NCBI RefSeq assembly: GCF_028583425.1
Contig: NC_072796.1
Location: 129,615,464 to 129,679,463 of the forward strand
Direction of reading: 5' to 3'
Length of the DNA stretch: 64,000 bases
From: Eublepharis macularius
Lineage: Eukaryota; Chordata; Lepidosauria; Squamata; Eublepharidae
Position 1 is the stretch's first letter; each line of letters begins with the position of its first letter. A program made the position numbers and the translations under genes. Shown piece by piece: positions 39,371 through 50,639 of the stretch. A model generated the notes under the pieces. The model saw nothing but the letters and a program-made list of their open reading frames with translations. It searched no databases and was not told the DNA's origin.

Positions 39371-40022
39371 TGTCATAGTACAGCCTGAGCTTGACGAGTC
39401 CTCTGAGGAGGAGGAACTGGAACAGCTGATGCTTGCTGACAGCCTTGCTCCTCCTGAGGAGGAGCAGCCTGTCTCCCAGCAGCCGACCACAGCTGAACAG
39501 TCAGAGGCTGAATCCCAGCCAGAAGCTCCCCTTCCCCACCCAGAGCCACCGGCCCAGATGCAGCCAGCTTCCTTATCCCCTCCAACATCTCCAGACTATC
39601 GAGAGCAACGTCAGCGTAGCAGGGACAGAAGAGACTTACAGACCCGACGTCAATCTGCACGCCTCCGGGCTCTGAACAGGCCAGCCTTCTCAGAGGAAGG
39701 AGGGGCTTCAGAGGAGGAGACTTGAAGCAGCTGTGCGAGCTGACCGAATGCCCTTAGAGTATAAAAGCCAGAGGGAGGGCTCCCTTCAGCGTGGCTTCAA
39801 CGAGTTCTCTAAGCTGCTACTGTACTGCCTGTGTTTGCTCCTTGGAACTGTCTCTCTGACCTCCGACCCGGCCTGTCCTCGACTACTCCCTTGATTTACG
39901 GACTTTGCACATGCCTCGCCTTGCCAGCTGGACCTTGTTACCTGTCAGCAGCACTCTGCAGACTCGGCAACCCCTGGAAGCAGGACATGTTGGAACTGTG
40001 GAGGCTAAAGACATTATGACCA
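39371..40022 (+). mobile_element. LTR copy related to 4469-5186
   Basis: Begins TGTCATAGTACAGCCTGAG, aligning with the TGTCATGGCCCAGTCTGAG start of the 4469-5186 LTR, and ends near GACATTATGACCA, close to the expected CTATGACA. A TATA box, TATAAAA, is at 39760-39766 in the context AAAAGCCAG (the other copy has AAGAGCCAG). A CT-rich region follows. The flanks TGTGG and TATGT are not a clean duplication, so the right boundary is approximate. Confidence 0.65.
39372..39725 (+). pseudogene. ORF inside the LTR, start codon lost
   Basis: The frame that in the sister LTR begins at nucleotide 5 with ATG here reads GTC-ATA and stays open for about 118 codons to TGA at 39723-39725. The N-part is acidic (ELDESSEEEELEQLMLADS). 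The middle is rich in Pro, Gln and Glu. The C-part is basic (YREQRQRSRDRRDLQTRRQS) followed by ARLRALNR and an acidic EEGGASEEET end. Layout, length and the position before the TATA box agree with the ORF at 4802-5182. No known domain is recognised. Confidence 0.4.
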
Positions 40023-40359
40023 TATGTTGATTTTTACTCCATTTTCCCACCCCCACCCTCATTTTCATACCAAGTGCTGGCAGGGGGAGGGGCTGGCAGC
40101 AGACCATCTCCCACTATATTTGGAGACCTAGCAACCCTAACCTGTTGAGAGGAGTTCACTTCCTCCGTGTAATGTTTGCTTCCTTCTTTTTTTCGTCCAA
40201 ACAGCACTCTTGAAATACTATTAGTTTAACTTCTCTATATAATATTTTTATTATTTTATCTCTATTATTATTAAAAAGTGGGGGAGGGAAAGATCAACAA
40301 TAACAATAAATGGCAGCCAATAAGCAAAATCTTGAATACATACCTATATCACAATTACA
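40023..40359. other. Non-coding DNA with MITE end
   Basis: 40060-40140 ends CCTAGCAACCCTAACC, an end of the TAGGGTTGCCA MITE group. The rest is AT-rich. Confidence 0.4.
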
Positions 40360-40745
40360 TCATCAATATATCTAATATGCAACATGGCCAAATTTGAGGA
40401 TACTTAAATCTGGATACTGGAGCCATGGACAGGCAAGACAAATCTTTCTTCAAGCCTGAAAAAGACCCCAGGTTTGCATAAAAATCTGAAATCTAAAAAA
40501 AAAGCATTTGGGGGGAATTTAACCCCCCTCTCCCAAATAATAAAAACAGCATCTGTAGCTTTAAGAAAAGAATGTACTCAGTGGCCATTGCTAGGCAACT
40601 ATAACAGTACTGCCATCTTCAAGCCTTGATTTTTGTTAATAAAAGGTAGCGGGATGAGACAGGGCCCTTTCCTGGCCTGTTTTGGCTTTTCAGGGAGAAC
40701 TCATCAGGCCCAGGCAGGCAGCAACCACTGGGAGGCTTGCTACCA
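40360..40745 (+). repeat. Interspersed repeat, pair of 21835-22335
   Basis: Co-linear with the copy at 21.8 kb but lacking its AT-palindrome. Shared words include CAATATATCTAAT, ACTGGAGCCATGGACAGGCA, TGTAGCTTTAAGAAAAG, CCATTGCTAGGCAAC and CAGGGCCCTTTCC. The family is unknown. Confidence 0.6.
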
Positions 40746-42330
40746 ACCTGACTTTTCTGACTCACCGAGGCCTGGTTGCTTGCCACTGTTCAACAGCAGC
40801 CATCCTGGGGTGTATGGTTCATCTTTTAGGGACAAGCTAGAAGTGGCTGGATTAAACCCATGTCTGCTAACATCATTTTTAATTGATTTGTAGTTTTTTT
40901 CCAAGGCCCCCCTCCAGGACAGGTGCACAGCCAGGCAGCCCTAGTCAAGTGGGTTTGCTGACTGGCCAGCTCACCCGAGAAAGATGCAAGAAGAAGACAG
41001 CACCCTAGCCACCCTTCACCATGCTGTTCTGATCTTAAGGTAGACTGGCACTACCTGCCCTACCTTCTTTGCCCAGCCTTGTGCTGTGTCTGCATATGGG
41101 GAAGGGAAGGCTCGGAAGTGGTGGCACTTCTTTACAAAGGGGCCAGGGACAGTGAGGGTAGGGCAGGTGCACTGGGCTTCAGAGTGTCATGTCTGTAACT
41201 CCTGCATCCATGTCATCGTTCTAGGGGGAGTGCTAATTGCTAATACTGTGTTTTAATTTCATATTGCAAATGCTATATGCATCACTTTTGTTTCTCCCTC
41301 TCCCAGCCTGAGAACACAGCTGGGTAATCTCTTTCTTTGAAGCTCACCGAAATGACCTTGTGGTGTCTGAAATGTCACCGTTTCTTTCTGTCTTGTCTAG
41401 CTGATGTATAAACTCCAGCAAAGGTTCCCAGGCTTCTTCCCACTCAAAACTGGTGGGTTAGGGAGGAGGAAAATGTTTGAGTATTTCGACCTGTACTTTC
41501 CTCAAGCCTCTATTCCTTTCAAGGAAGCTGTACTGCTTGGAGGCTTTCTTGCTTCTAAGTAAATGATGGACCTGTATATGGAAATTTCTGATTTCTGAAT
41601 AAAAAACCATTTAACCAGGAACCTGTGTCTTGATGCAATGGTCCGGAGATCTGTTTGCTGTATCCTGTCATCCATAGCCTGACACAGAGGGAACAAGGAA
41701 GTGGAGGCATCTAGCACCCTCCATCTCAGCTCTTTACAATTTGGAAAGTTACCCAAATCCATCGCTGTCAGAGTTCACAGGACCCTATGCAGGGTATGTA
41801 AACTGGGCAGAATCTGTGCTTTCATTTGGGAGCTTCCAGGATACTTAAATGTCCGTGAATCACTCTGCGCTATTCTTGAAGCACACTCCAATCCTGCTTT
41901 CCGAAAGAAAGAAATACAAGGTAGCTCATAAATAAAAAAATCTATCCATTTCTGTATAGAGTGAGGACTGCCGTCTCTTGCGCCTTGAACATGTTTGGTG
42001 GGTGTAGTTACTAGCAGCACGGCGATTGTGGCGAGGCTCGCTGACCGAGTCATGTCTTCCTCCCGTGCAAGGAGGTGAGAGCAGGAGGAAAGCTGTGGCA
42101 GCAGTCATGGAGGGCCGAGGGGCACTCCTTCTCCTCCCCTGACCCAGCATGCTGGGACAAGGTGGCAAGGCCATACCTGCAGGTGAGCTGGCTGACCAGC
42201 ACACCTGTGCAATTAGGGCTGCCCGACTGCATGACTGTTCTGTAAGGGGTCCTCACAGCTCTGTGTTAAAAAAATGACAAATCGCTTAAATATGGTGTCA
42301 GCAAACCCGGACCTAATTCCAGGGAAGCCA
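40746..42330. other. Non-coding DNA, no gene seen
   Basis: No gene or named repeat is supported. Two overlapping frames around 41500-42250 have no recognisable domains. Confidence 0.35.
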
Positions 42331-42584
42331 TCACGTCTAGCTTGGCCCTCAGAGCCAAACTACAAGTGACGCCTGACACAGTTGGACACTTGTCAGCTTC
42401 CCTCAAGTTTTGATGGGAAATGTAGGCGTCCTGGTCGTGCAGCTTGGCTCTCCGACTGCTGTCCAATGGACTTTTCAACTGTCACTTGTCCAACATTCCG
42501 CCAAGCTGCCTACATTTCCCATCAAAACTTGAGGGAAGCTGACAAGTGTCCAAGCTGTGTCAGGCGTCACTTGTAGTTTGGCTG
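42331..42584. mobile_element. Palindromic MITE, 233-bp class, beside an end remnant
   Basis: The element proper is 42352-42584. Ends GAGCCAAACTACAAGTGACG and CGTCACTTGTAGTTTGGCTG, with TCA flanks (42349-42351 and 42585-42587). Its centre (CCGACTGCTGTCCAATGGAC) matches 50840-51073. Immediately left, CACGTCTAGCTTGGCCCTCA (42331-42351) looks like the right terminus of another family member, so this copy landed next to or at the edge of an older one. Confidence 0.8.
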
Positions 42585-42589
42585 TCAGA

Positions 42590-42960
42590 CTAGGAAATGG
42601 GAGACCCGGTTTCCAATCCGCATTCTGCCATGGAAGCTCGCTGGCTGACCTTGGGCCAGTTAGGCATTCTCAGCCTAACTTACCTCATAGGGTTGTTGTG
42701 AAGATAAAATGGAGGTTAAGAGAACGACATAAGCTGCTTCGGGTTCCCATTTGGGAGAAAGGGTGGGATATCAATGAAGTAAATAAACAATAATTATAGT
42801 TGAAGGTGGGCTGCAGTAAGTTAGTGGATGGGTGGGAAGGAGACAAGAGAGCAAAGGTTATTGGGTTGCCGGTAAGAGGGAAAGAGAAAATAGTGTGGGG
42901 AAGGGGGTAAAGGGGGAAATGAAATGCCCCTTACTAGTCCTTGTGGTTCCCCCAACTTAA
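42590..42960 (+). repeat. tRNA-derived SINE body plus shared tail block
   Basis: ACTAGGAAATGGGAGACCC, GCCATGGAAGCTCGCTGG, GGGTTGTTGTGAAGATAAAA and CTTCGGGTTCCCATTTGGG, then the AGTTAGTGGATGGGTGGGAA block also seen after the SINE at 22558. The tRNA-like head is missing. Confidence 0.65.
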
Positions 42961-43514
42961 TGTGAAACAAAAGCTTTATTGAAATTCTTTTTTAGTGTGT
43001 CTTTTGTTTGGCATTTCCGCCCTCCGTTATTCTTCTGCACAGCAATTCAGTTATGCTTCTTTGTGGGTTAGCTCTTTTTTCCCTCTTCCAATTTAATTAA
43101 AGATGCTGTTACTTTCTTTCACATACATTTATTCTCCAGAGCCCATTTTTCTTCTCATCTCTGATTCCTCTGTATTTACCTCCATGACCTTTACTTTCTT
43201 TGGCTTTATTTTTGAAATGCTTGTTTAAAACCGAGTGGCTTTCCCCCCCCCCAATGTTGCATCTTCGTGGTTTTTTCCCCCACCTCTTTATCAATCGAGT
43301 TCTTTGACCAACGAATAGTTTTTAACATAGAGGAACAGTTAAAAGGATATTTCAAGGTTACAATTTTATACACAGTTACCAGAGAGTACGGCCTATTGAT
43401 CTCAAAGGGACTCTCTTTGATTACTTCTGGGTAAATGTTCTTAGGATTCCACTACATGACTCACTTGTTCCCACTAGTTATGCTATGCTCCACTTAAAAG
43501 AACTTTGAGGCTTT
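42961..43514. other. Non-coding DNA, no gene seen
   Basis: T-rich sequence with a C-run near 43243. No gene. Confidence 0.4.
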
Positions 43515-43632
43515 GGGCCAAGCTACAAGTGACGAATGACACTTGAACAGCAAGTGTATTTCTCCCTGTTCACTTGCCCTCCACTCAATCCACTTGCCAT
43601 TCAAGTGTCATTTGTCACTTGTAGCTTGGCCC
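43515..43632. mobile_element. Short palindromic MITE, GGGCCAAGC type
   Basis: Ends GGGCCAAGCTACAAGTGACG and its inverse. TTT flanks both sides (43512-43514 and 43633-43635). The 118 bp are an internally shortened form of the 2628-2827 element (TGTATTTCTCCCTGTTCACT, CCTCCACTCAATCCACTTGC). Confidence 0.8.
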
Positions 43633-43674
43633 TTTGTCCTGATCTTAGTAGGCACATATAAAAAACAGGATGCA

Positions 43675-44165
43675 ATTTTTAAATTTTATTTTTAATTATT
43701 TATTTACATTACTTACACTCTGCCTTTCTCACTGAGACTCAAGGTGTGAGTCAATACAGTCAGTTCCAATGACATTTCACTAAAGCCAGTTTGGTGTAGT
43801 GGTTAAGAGCGCGGGACTCTAATCTGGAATGCCAGGTTTGATTCCCCACTCCTCCGCTTGAAGCCAGCTGGGTGACCTTGGGTCAGTCACAGCTCTTTGG
43901 AGCTCTCTCAGCCCCCCTACCTCACAGGGTGTTTTGTTTTGGGGATAATAATGACCTACTTTGTAAACCGCTCTGAGTGGGCATTAAGTTGTCCTGAAGG
44001 GTGGTATATAAATCGAATGTTGTTGTTATTGTTATTGTTTAACATATAATAGGGTATATTCATGTAAATTTTGCAAAGATTGAAAACCAGCAGAAATCCA
44101 ATACAGAGCTGAAACAATGTTAAAACAAAGCATAGGTGATTCAATGACTGACATATTAAACAACA
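43675..44165 (+). repeat. LINE 3'-UTR-like repeat with SINE inserted
   Basis: Flanks of the SINE (CACTCTGCCTTTCTCACTGA ... CCAATGACATTTC, and GAAATCCAATACAGAGCTGA, AACAATGTTAAAACAAAGCA) match 51370-51435 and 51700-51840, so they form one older repeat. The SINE at 43788-44037 has GGTGTAGTGGTTAAGAGCGC, GGTTTGATTCCC and GGTATATAAATCGAATGTTG. Confidence 0.65.
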
Positions 44166-44194
44166 TAGGAACTACCTAGTAGGATCGTGCTTAT

Positions 44195-44425
44195 AGAGAG
44201 CTGCTGTAGCACAGTGGTTCAGTGCTTTGGCTGCGAATCAGCACTCTACTGGTTCGAGTCCCACTACTTCCATGAGCTCAGTAGGTGGCCTTGGGTGAGC
44301 CCCTCCTCTCAACCCCAGCTCCCAAGCTGTATTGTGGGGATAATAATAACACTAACTTGTTCACCACTCCGGGTGAGATACTAATCTATCTAGAAGAGTG
44401 GTATATAACCGCAGTTATTATTACA
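44195..44425 (+). repeat. tRNA-derived SINE, variant head
   Basis: GCTGTAGCACAGTGGTTCAG and GCTGCGAATCAGC, box B GGTTCGAGTCCC, GGTGGCCTTGGGTGAGCC and GGGGATAATAATAACACTAA, ending in GAGTGGTATATAACCGCAGT and ATTATTA. Confidence 0.75.
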
Positions 44426-44875
44426 GCAATAGCAGTAGAGTCTCTATCCCTTTACTGATGGATCTCTTTGAGTCAGCTTCCTTATAGTACAGCTTTCCTA
44501 CCTGGGTAAAAATCCTTCTTGAATAATTCAGTTTTGCATAGTTTGCAAAAAGCCAGGAAAGTGGAAGCTTTCTTAACCTTTTCAGGTAAGCCGTTCCATA
44601 GGGTGGGGGCCACTTGTTTGAAAAACAGATCGAGAGAGGGTTTATTTGTGAACTTTGCTAAATTTGAGTCTCAAGTTTCATACTTTGGGGGAAAGGGGGG
44701 TAAATGTTTGAATAAGTAAATTAAAGTGCCAGGGGATTGTGCTTTACAAACTGAGTCCAGTTTCAGCTAAGCACTTGGGCAGATCGCTTTGGAAATGTCA
44801 GTTTCTTGTCACCCCCCCCGCCCCAATCAACCAAGCCTTATCATCTCCTATTGCTAACAAGTTATGGCTTTATGC
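44426..44875. other. Non-coding DNA, no gene seen
   Basis: Unassigned AT-rich sequence with a C-run near 44810. Confidence 0.35.
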
Positions 44876-44879
44876 GAGA

Positions 44880-45065
44880 AAACCAGCGTGCTATGATGGT
44901 TAAACTGTTGGACTAGGATCTGGATTCGAATCTCCACTCCATCATGGAAGCTCATTAGATGACCTTGGGTTAGTCAAACCTAATTTGGAGGACTGCCATT
45001 ATGAGGATAAGACGGAGGAGGAGGAACAAGTTTATAAGCCGCTTCGGGTCCCTATTTTTTTGAGG
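44880..45065 (+). repeat. tRNA-derived SINE
   Basis: CTATGATGGTTAAACTGTTG, ACTAGGATCTGGATTCGAAT, ATCATGGAAGCTCATTAGAT, GAGGATAAGACGGAGGAGG and GCCGCTTCGGGTCCC. Same family as 22558. Confidence 0.7.
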
Positions 45066-45628
45066 GAGGTCTGATTATAATATCTAAATAGACTAGCTCC
45101 TTTTCCATCCTTGATTTCTAACACTGAAATTGTGCTTGAATTTAGCAGAGTGCTAAAAGTTATTTTTTAAAAATAGTTCACCCACGCAAGCAAAATTTTT
45201 CATGCAAATGGCAAGATTAAATGAAACAAGGTGGCGGGGCGGGGGGGGGGGCGGGGGGAGCTTTCCAATATTGCTTTCCATTCATTAGGCTATGGAAACT
45301 GCCCAAATCCTTCTCTGGAGGGATAGACACAGTAAGCTCTCTGAATCAGTTCTTATAATTAGAGTGACTTAATCAAGCACCGAACTATGTTAAATAAAAC
45401 ATCAGGAACAAGTTATAGACTTCTCTTCCTTAATCACATTGTCGAGATTTGAAATGCCAAAAGGCTTTCGCTGCCAGAAATAAAGGCAGCTCAGGAACTG
45501 AATATGAAATAGAGAATCACTAAGCCTGCCTCTCTAAATTAATTATGGTCAACAAGATTTCCTGAGTTAGCCTGCTGCTGAGCTGACAATTGGATGCCGC
45601 CATCTTTATACATGTTCTTAGAATCATA
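45066..45628. other. Non-coding; candidate conserved element
   Basis: A G-run lies at 45239-45258. 45355-45610 is unique-looking AT-rich DNA (CTCTAAATTAATTATGGTCA) that could be a conserved non-coding element. No gene. Confidence 0.3.
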
Positions 45629-45740
45629 GAATCATCGGGTGGGAAGGGACCTCCAGGATCATCTAGTCCAACCCCCTGCACAATTCACAACTACCACCCC
45701 ATTCCTTCCTTCCTTCTTGGAAGCAGGCATCTCTCCAGTA
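45629..45740 (-). mobile_element. CR1 LINE 3' end
   Basis: AGAATCATAGAATCATCGGG, GGGAAGGGACCTCCAGGATC and ATCTAGTCCAACCCCCTGCA is the inverse of the CR1 3' end. Confidence 0.85.
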
Positions 45741-45879
45741 CAGCAACATGAGTTTAATCTAGTACAGAATGTGTAGAGATGAAGATAGTCAAAACTGATT
45801 TTGGAATGTCTTTCTTCTGTGGTTTGGTTTTCATATGTAGTTTATACTGAATGTAAATGTGCAGAGTACATTATTTATA

Positions 45880-46240
45880 TGTAGAGGTCCCAGATCCCCT
45901 TTCTCTCCTGGTGGGAGGTGAGGGACTCAGGACTTACCCTCTGAGGCCTTCTTGCGCACACCCTTTGTGGGCGTGCACCCCTGGGTTTGCATGCCAGCCA
46001 CGAGAGTTCTCTCATGTTCTGTGCGGGGCTGTTTGGGGCCAGAATGGGCTCTAACAAAGTGTGGGAGCACGCCTGCAGCCAATGCGATGATGTAACTTCA
46101 GGAAGAGATGTCATCCATCACCCAGAAGCATGCCCAGTGCACGCTTTGCTAGTGGCAGGCGACCACCAGGGGGTTTGCCTCCTCCTGCCGATCACCAGTG
46201 ATCGACAGGCAACCTAGCAAACCCCCAAGAGATTGCTCGC
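45880..46240 (-). repeat. Interspersed element, relative of 33835-34286
   Basis: GAGGTCCCAGATCCCC, CTGGTGGGAGGTGAGGGACT and the GATGATGTAACTTCAGG part correspond to the inverse of the 33.8-kb element. It ends AACCTAGCAAACCCCC, with a repeat of GGCAACTGG further on. Confidence 0.5.
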
Positions 46241-46317
46241 CATTGGTGGGCAACTGGTAAGCTTATTTTTATTTGCACAGTAAAGATGTGTTCATGTACA
46301 CAGCATTGGGTACAAAT

Positions 46318-46520
46318 GGAGCTGCTCTATACTGAGTCAGACCTGTTAGCTTGTCAAGTTCTGTGTTGTCTACTCTGACTGGCAGCAGCTCTCAAGAGTC
46401 TCAGGTTGCGTTCTTTTCCATTATACACTTCCTGACCCTTTTGACTGAAGATGCCAAAGATGGAACCTGGGACCTTCTGCATGGAAAACATGCTGAACCT
46501 CTGAGCCACAGCCCTAGGGT
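46318..46520 (-). repeat. tRNA-derived SINE
   Basis: Inverse of the 52508 family: GCTGCTCTATACTGAGTCAG, TTGTCTACTCTGACTGGCAG, then GATGGAACCTGGGACCTTCT, GCATGGAAAACATGCTG and CTCTGAGCCACAGCCC. Confidence 0.8.
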
Positions 46521-46854
46521 TGCCGACTCCTTGTGACATTTAGGAAATTTCTCCTTAACAGTTGAATTAGGTGGATCTGTGGATATGCTAAACAGGTCCC
46601 TGGAGAAGGTAATGGGATGGATGTTATTCATTTTAAGCTGCTTGGTGATTTATTTTGTATGCTCTCTCTGGGTTTTTAACACTGTGCTTTAATTAACAAC
46701 TTGTAATGTTTTATGATTTTCTTTTCTTTTGGGGGTGGTGGTTTCCCTGGAGAGGCAGCAAAAGAGTTTTCTAAAGAAAGAAAATAAATGAAACCAGTAG
46801 AAGGAGGAGCAGGAAGTTGTCTGAGAGACTAGCAAGGTTCGTGGACAACTAAGA
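46521..46854. other. Non-coding DNA, no gene seen
   Basis: A short MITE-like start (AGGGTTGCCGACTCC at 46514) is followed by unassigned sequence. Confidence 0.35.
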
Positions 46855-46972
46855 ATGAGCCGGTGTGGTGTAAGGTGTAAAGTATCAGACTAGGGTCAGG
46901 GAAACCTGGGTTCAAATCCATACTTGGCATGAAACTTACTGGTTGACCTTGAAGTGGTTTTTCTCTATCAGC
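46855..46972 (+). repeat. tRNA-derived SINE head, cut by hAT MITE
   Basis: CCGGTGTGGTGTAAGGTGTA, ACCTGGGTTCAAATCC and GAAACTTACTGGTTGACCTT. The SINE stops where the MITE at 46973 begins. Confidence 0.6.
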
Positions 46973-47167
46973 TAGGGTTGCCAACCTCCAGATATGGCCT
47001 GGTGTTCTGGAATTACAACTGATTAGGAGATGCAGAGATCTGTTCCCCTGGAGGGAAAATGGCTGCTTCGGAGGGCAGAATCTACAGCATTACACCATGC
47101 TGAGGAATCTCCCCTCTCCAATTTCTGTCCTACCCAGGCCCATCCCAACCTAGAGTTGGCAATCCTA
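46973..47167 (-). mobile_element. hAT-type MITE, TAGGGTTGCCA family
   Basis: From TAGGGTTGCCAACCTCC to GAGTTGGCAATCCTA. Flanks CTATCAGC (46965-46972) and CTATAAGC (47168-47175) match at 7 of 8 positions. Five bases separate its duplication from the next MITE. Confidence 0.8.
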
Positions 47168-47179
47168 CTATAAGCCTAA

Positions 47180-47413
47180 GAGTCTCTACATGAGATATCT
47201 TACATAGAGACACTCAAGTGTAGGGAGACACAATATTAGCCTGGATGCATAGTTTAAAAAGACAGAGCCAAAGGCTCTGTCAATTTCACCTCTCCACAGG
47301 GAGCTGGCAGAGATCACTCCTCTGAGGGTTTGTTAATTTCATCTTCGGTGAGGTGTCTCATTTAGAGAAACTCGTTTAAGTGAGACTAGGGAGTGTCTCG
47401 TTTAGAGAGACTC
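47180..47413 (+). mobile_element. MITE, GAGTCTCTC family, internally deleted
   Basis: Ends GAGTCTCTACATGAGATATC and CGTTTAGAGAGACTC, with TAA on both sides (47177-47179 and 47414-47416). It keeps AGTTTAAAAAGACAGAGCC and GGTTTGTTAATTTCATCTTC but lacks about 190 bp of the full-length 14741-15173 form. The right side repeats its end sequence (TCATTTAGAGAAACTCGTTT, then GTCTCGTTTAGAGAGACTC). Confidence 0.75.
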
Positions 47414-47416
47414 TAA

Positions 47417-48024
47417 CTTAATGTAGCACAGTGGAAAAACAACTGTGCCCCACTGGCTGATCGACTGAATGATGGACTGACCCTATCAGATGCTCTAGAA
47501 ATATTCAGAGATGAAGGAGATCATTATAGAGCATCTTCTCTCTCTCTTTTTCTCTTCCTCGTTGGCCATCACACTGTGGAAAGTAATAGAATGGCTTATA
47601 TCTCACCTCCTCTGGAAAGCCTGAAACCTCCCAACTTCAGGATACTTCCTCTGTAAAGCTCTTTCTTCCAACTTTCAGTCTTGGCAGGGCATAGTGGCAG
47701 GATTGTCTTAGCCAGGGAGAGGAGAAATTAGTACAATTGATCAGCATCCAGGGTTTGAGAGGAGTCTGTACTCCTTGCTTTTCACATGGTAATATCAACC
47801 CCAGTGTTCACCAGCCAACATAATACCACTTTTGCATGAAATAAAGTTTGGAGCTGTTGGAAGTAGCAATTCTGGTGTGCAAAAAGAAAGTGAAGACCCT
47901 ACAAGGGGCAGCAAAAATTAGTCAGACAGGGATGTGTGGACAGAACCTTTCTTTCTATTGAGCGTCATTTCCTTTTCTTGTCTCCAGATTGGTACTATTA
48001 GGGCAATATCCTGTTTCTTCTCTG
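47417..48024. other. Non-coding DNA, no gene seen
   Basis: A CT-rich run lies at 47538-47560. No gene. Confidence 0.35.
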
Positions 48025-48255
48025 ATAACAACAACAACATTTTATTTATATACCACCCCTCAGGCCAACTTAATGCCACACTCAGTGGTTTACAAAGTGT
48101 GTTATTATTATCCTCACGACTATCACCCTGTGAGGTGGGGCGGGCTGAGAGAGCTCTGAAAGAGCTATGACCTATGGTCACCCAGCTGCTTTTGAGTGGA
48201 GAATCAAACCCGGCTCTCCAGATTAGAGTCCTGCTGCTCTTAATCACTGCACCAA
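48025..48255 (-). repeat. tRNA-derived SINE
   Basis: Inverse orientation: ACATTTTATTTATATACCAC, CCCTCAGGCCAACTTAATGC, CCTGTGAGGTGGGGCGGG, GAATCAAACCCGGCTCTCCA and CTGCTGCTCTTAATCACTGC. Confidence 0.8.
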
Positions 48256-49662
48256 ACTGATCCTGTCTCTCATAGTCAGCTAGACACTGTCTCTTTATCT
48301 CTCCTCTTTACTATCAAGTATGTAAGTTCCTAAATAAACTTTCTTCAGTCTTTAATCAGTAACATGTGGCTTATGTTGTGTAGGTACTTTGTAAAAGAAA
48401 CTGCACAAATATTCTTTCAGAAATGCAGTCCCCATTTCTGGAACTGCATATTTTGCATCTGATGGCAATTTTTTTAAAAAATGTGTGTGTGTATATGTGT
48501 GTGTCTTGAGTCATATTTAGTTCCTTCCTCAGACATGCAGCACAGCTGTATTGTGACAGCGCAACTTTACATGGAACCTTCGGTTAAATTATGTGACATC
48601 CACAGGGCCACCCTGCTGACAGAAGCCTCGTCTTTTTCTTATGCCTGTTGTAGCTTCCTGTGAAGGAGGCATTTCCAGTAGCATGCAAAACTGTAGGTTC
48701 GGTTTGTGGAAACAATCTCTCCAATTTTGGGTGAATAGGGTGATGCATTTGTGGAAAGCAGGGCCACTCAATGGTGGATCATGAATCAGCGAGTTTGGAG
48801 TTACAGTACAGCTATGGTTGCTGACCTCCTCTTAATAATTAGTGGGTGGGGATGGAAACACCCCTCTTCACATGCATGCATTAGTGTGCACGTACACCAG
48901 TGGTGCCAGTCAATGCTGTCACTTCCAGGTCACACTAGAAGCAATGCCATCAACCACCCCCACCTCCTCTGGCATGGGCACTTCTCCCAGGTCTGCCTCG
49001 TCCTGCTAATCAACTGGCAATCAGCAGGAAGAGTTAGAAATTCCTAGGAGATTGCCTGCATCTGGTGGGCAACTGGAAACTGTAAGTGCAGGCATTTCTA
49101 CAGTGAGGCTTTCCTTCACCCTCCACAGGGGATACTAAAAACACAGGAGAGGAGTCAACAGCATGCTCATTTTCCATACTAGTATTGCCTTGCCTAAGAG
49201 GTGGGAATTTGGCATATTGCCTAGATTGGAGGCCGGGGGGGGGGCAAATTCTTCAGTCTGTATGTGGTTTGTTCAGGACACAAGGAACTGATTTAAATAT
49301 AGTATATTGCTTCCACATTATGGCAATCTAAAGAATCAGGGCTTATTATTATAGTTTATAATAATAACCTAATAATAGTTTATAATAACTCCTGTATTGC
49401 GGAAGTAACTTTTTTTTAAAAAACCCAGAAATTGCATTCATGAATAGAACATTCAAAGTCATCCCGCCACGCATCAAATACACTCATAAAATAGAAGGAC
49501 TGTTCTGTCAGCCAAACACAGTGGGCAATTTTTTTTATATTAATGCGTTCTATTGTATTAACTGCAGGCAATTTCAATCTAATTAAAAAAAAAGCAGTGA
49601 ATAGGAATTAAAGTTGGGAAACCTTCTAGGGAATCAGAAAAGAAGCCACAGAGCAGCACTCA
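48256..49662. other. Non-coding DNA, no gene seen
   Basis: A short (TG)n run lies at 48482-48504. 48830-49080 shares words with the end of the 45880-46240 element (GGTGGGCAACTGG). No gene. Confidence 0.35.
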
Positions 49663-49864
49663 GAGCCAAGCTACAAGTGACGCCTTACACAGGCTGGACA
49701 CTTGTCAGCTTCCCTCAAGTTTTGATGGGAAATGTAGGCATCCTGGTTTTACAGCTTGGCTCTCCATTACAGCTGCAAGACCAGGATGCCTACATTTCCC
49801 ATCAAAACTTGAGGGAAGCTGACAAGTGTCCAACCTGTGTCAGGCATCACTTGTAGCTTGGCTC
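49663..49864. mobile_element. Palindromic MITE, GAGCCAAGC family, 202-bp class
   Basis: The same structure, length and centre as 14320-14521. TCA flanks at 49660-49662 and 49865-49867. The arms include CAAGTTTTGATGGGAAATGT and ACATTTCCCATCAAAACTTG. Confidence 0.88.
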
Positions 49865-50635
49865 TCAGTTTATTGGCCCTCCAGAAGTGCTCGCATTCAG
49901 GTTTTTTGCAAGAGCTGTCCTGGCTCAGTTCGGCCCTTGCTAGCCTGAACTTCTTTTCAAGGTTCAAACGAGGGTTGCCAAGTGTAAGATCAGACAGGGG
50001 CCATCTTGTCTTCAAGAATTGAAAGCAAGCATGTGGTATTGTCGTGTGTATATGTTGCCTGCACAACTGTAAGGTTGCCAACTTTTTCATTTTATTTTTA
50101 GAGACTTTGTGGTTTAGGTGGATTGTCTATTGGCCCCTGAGGAAGTTGTTGTTACGTAAAACAAGCTGAATAACATAGCCAGCCGCTTGTAGGGCAGGGG
50201 ATCCTTTGAGGTCCTTTTCCATCTTCTTCACTCCACCTTAAAAGAAAAAACAAAATAAGAGTCGTTATTGCCTTTTGGCACCATGCTTCACGGCTATGGG
50301 AGAGGAGGCAGGAATTCAAACCTCTGCATTCTTTTTTAACCCCTTGCCTGTTGAAGATACAAGATTGCTTGACTCAACATACGTCCTTTCAAGGAGAGAG
50401 ACTTTGTATTATAATAACACTGAGAGACTTCTTGGAGGAATACGGTCTATTGTAATTGACATTCTTTATATATAAATATTCTCATGTGTATCTCTTGACT
50501 GAATGATAATATTAATTGTTGTATGAATATACAAATTGGTGTTTTTGTATCCAAGAGTTTATATTGAGCACTTTGTATATAAAAAACAAATGTTGAAATT
50601 TCTATTTGACGGTTAATTGGTCCTCAAGTACAGTT
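49865..50635. other. Non-coding DNA, no gene seen
   Basis: No gene. Short scraps such as GGTTGCCAAGTGTAAG (49974) resemble MITE ends. Confidence 0.35.
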
Positions 50636-50639
50636 TCTT

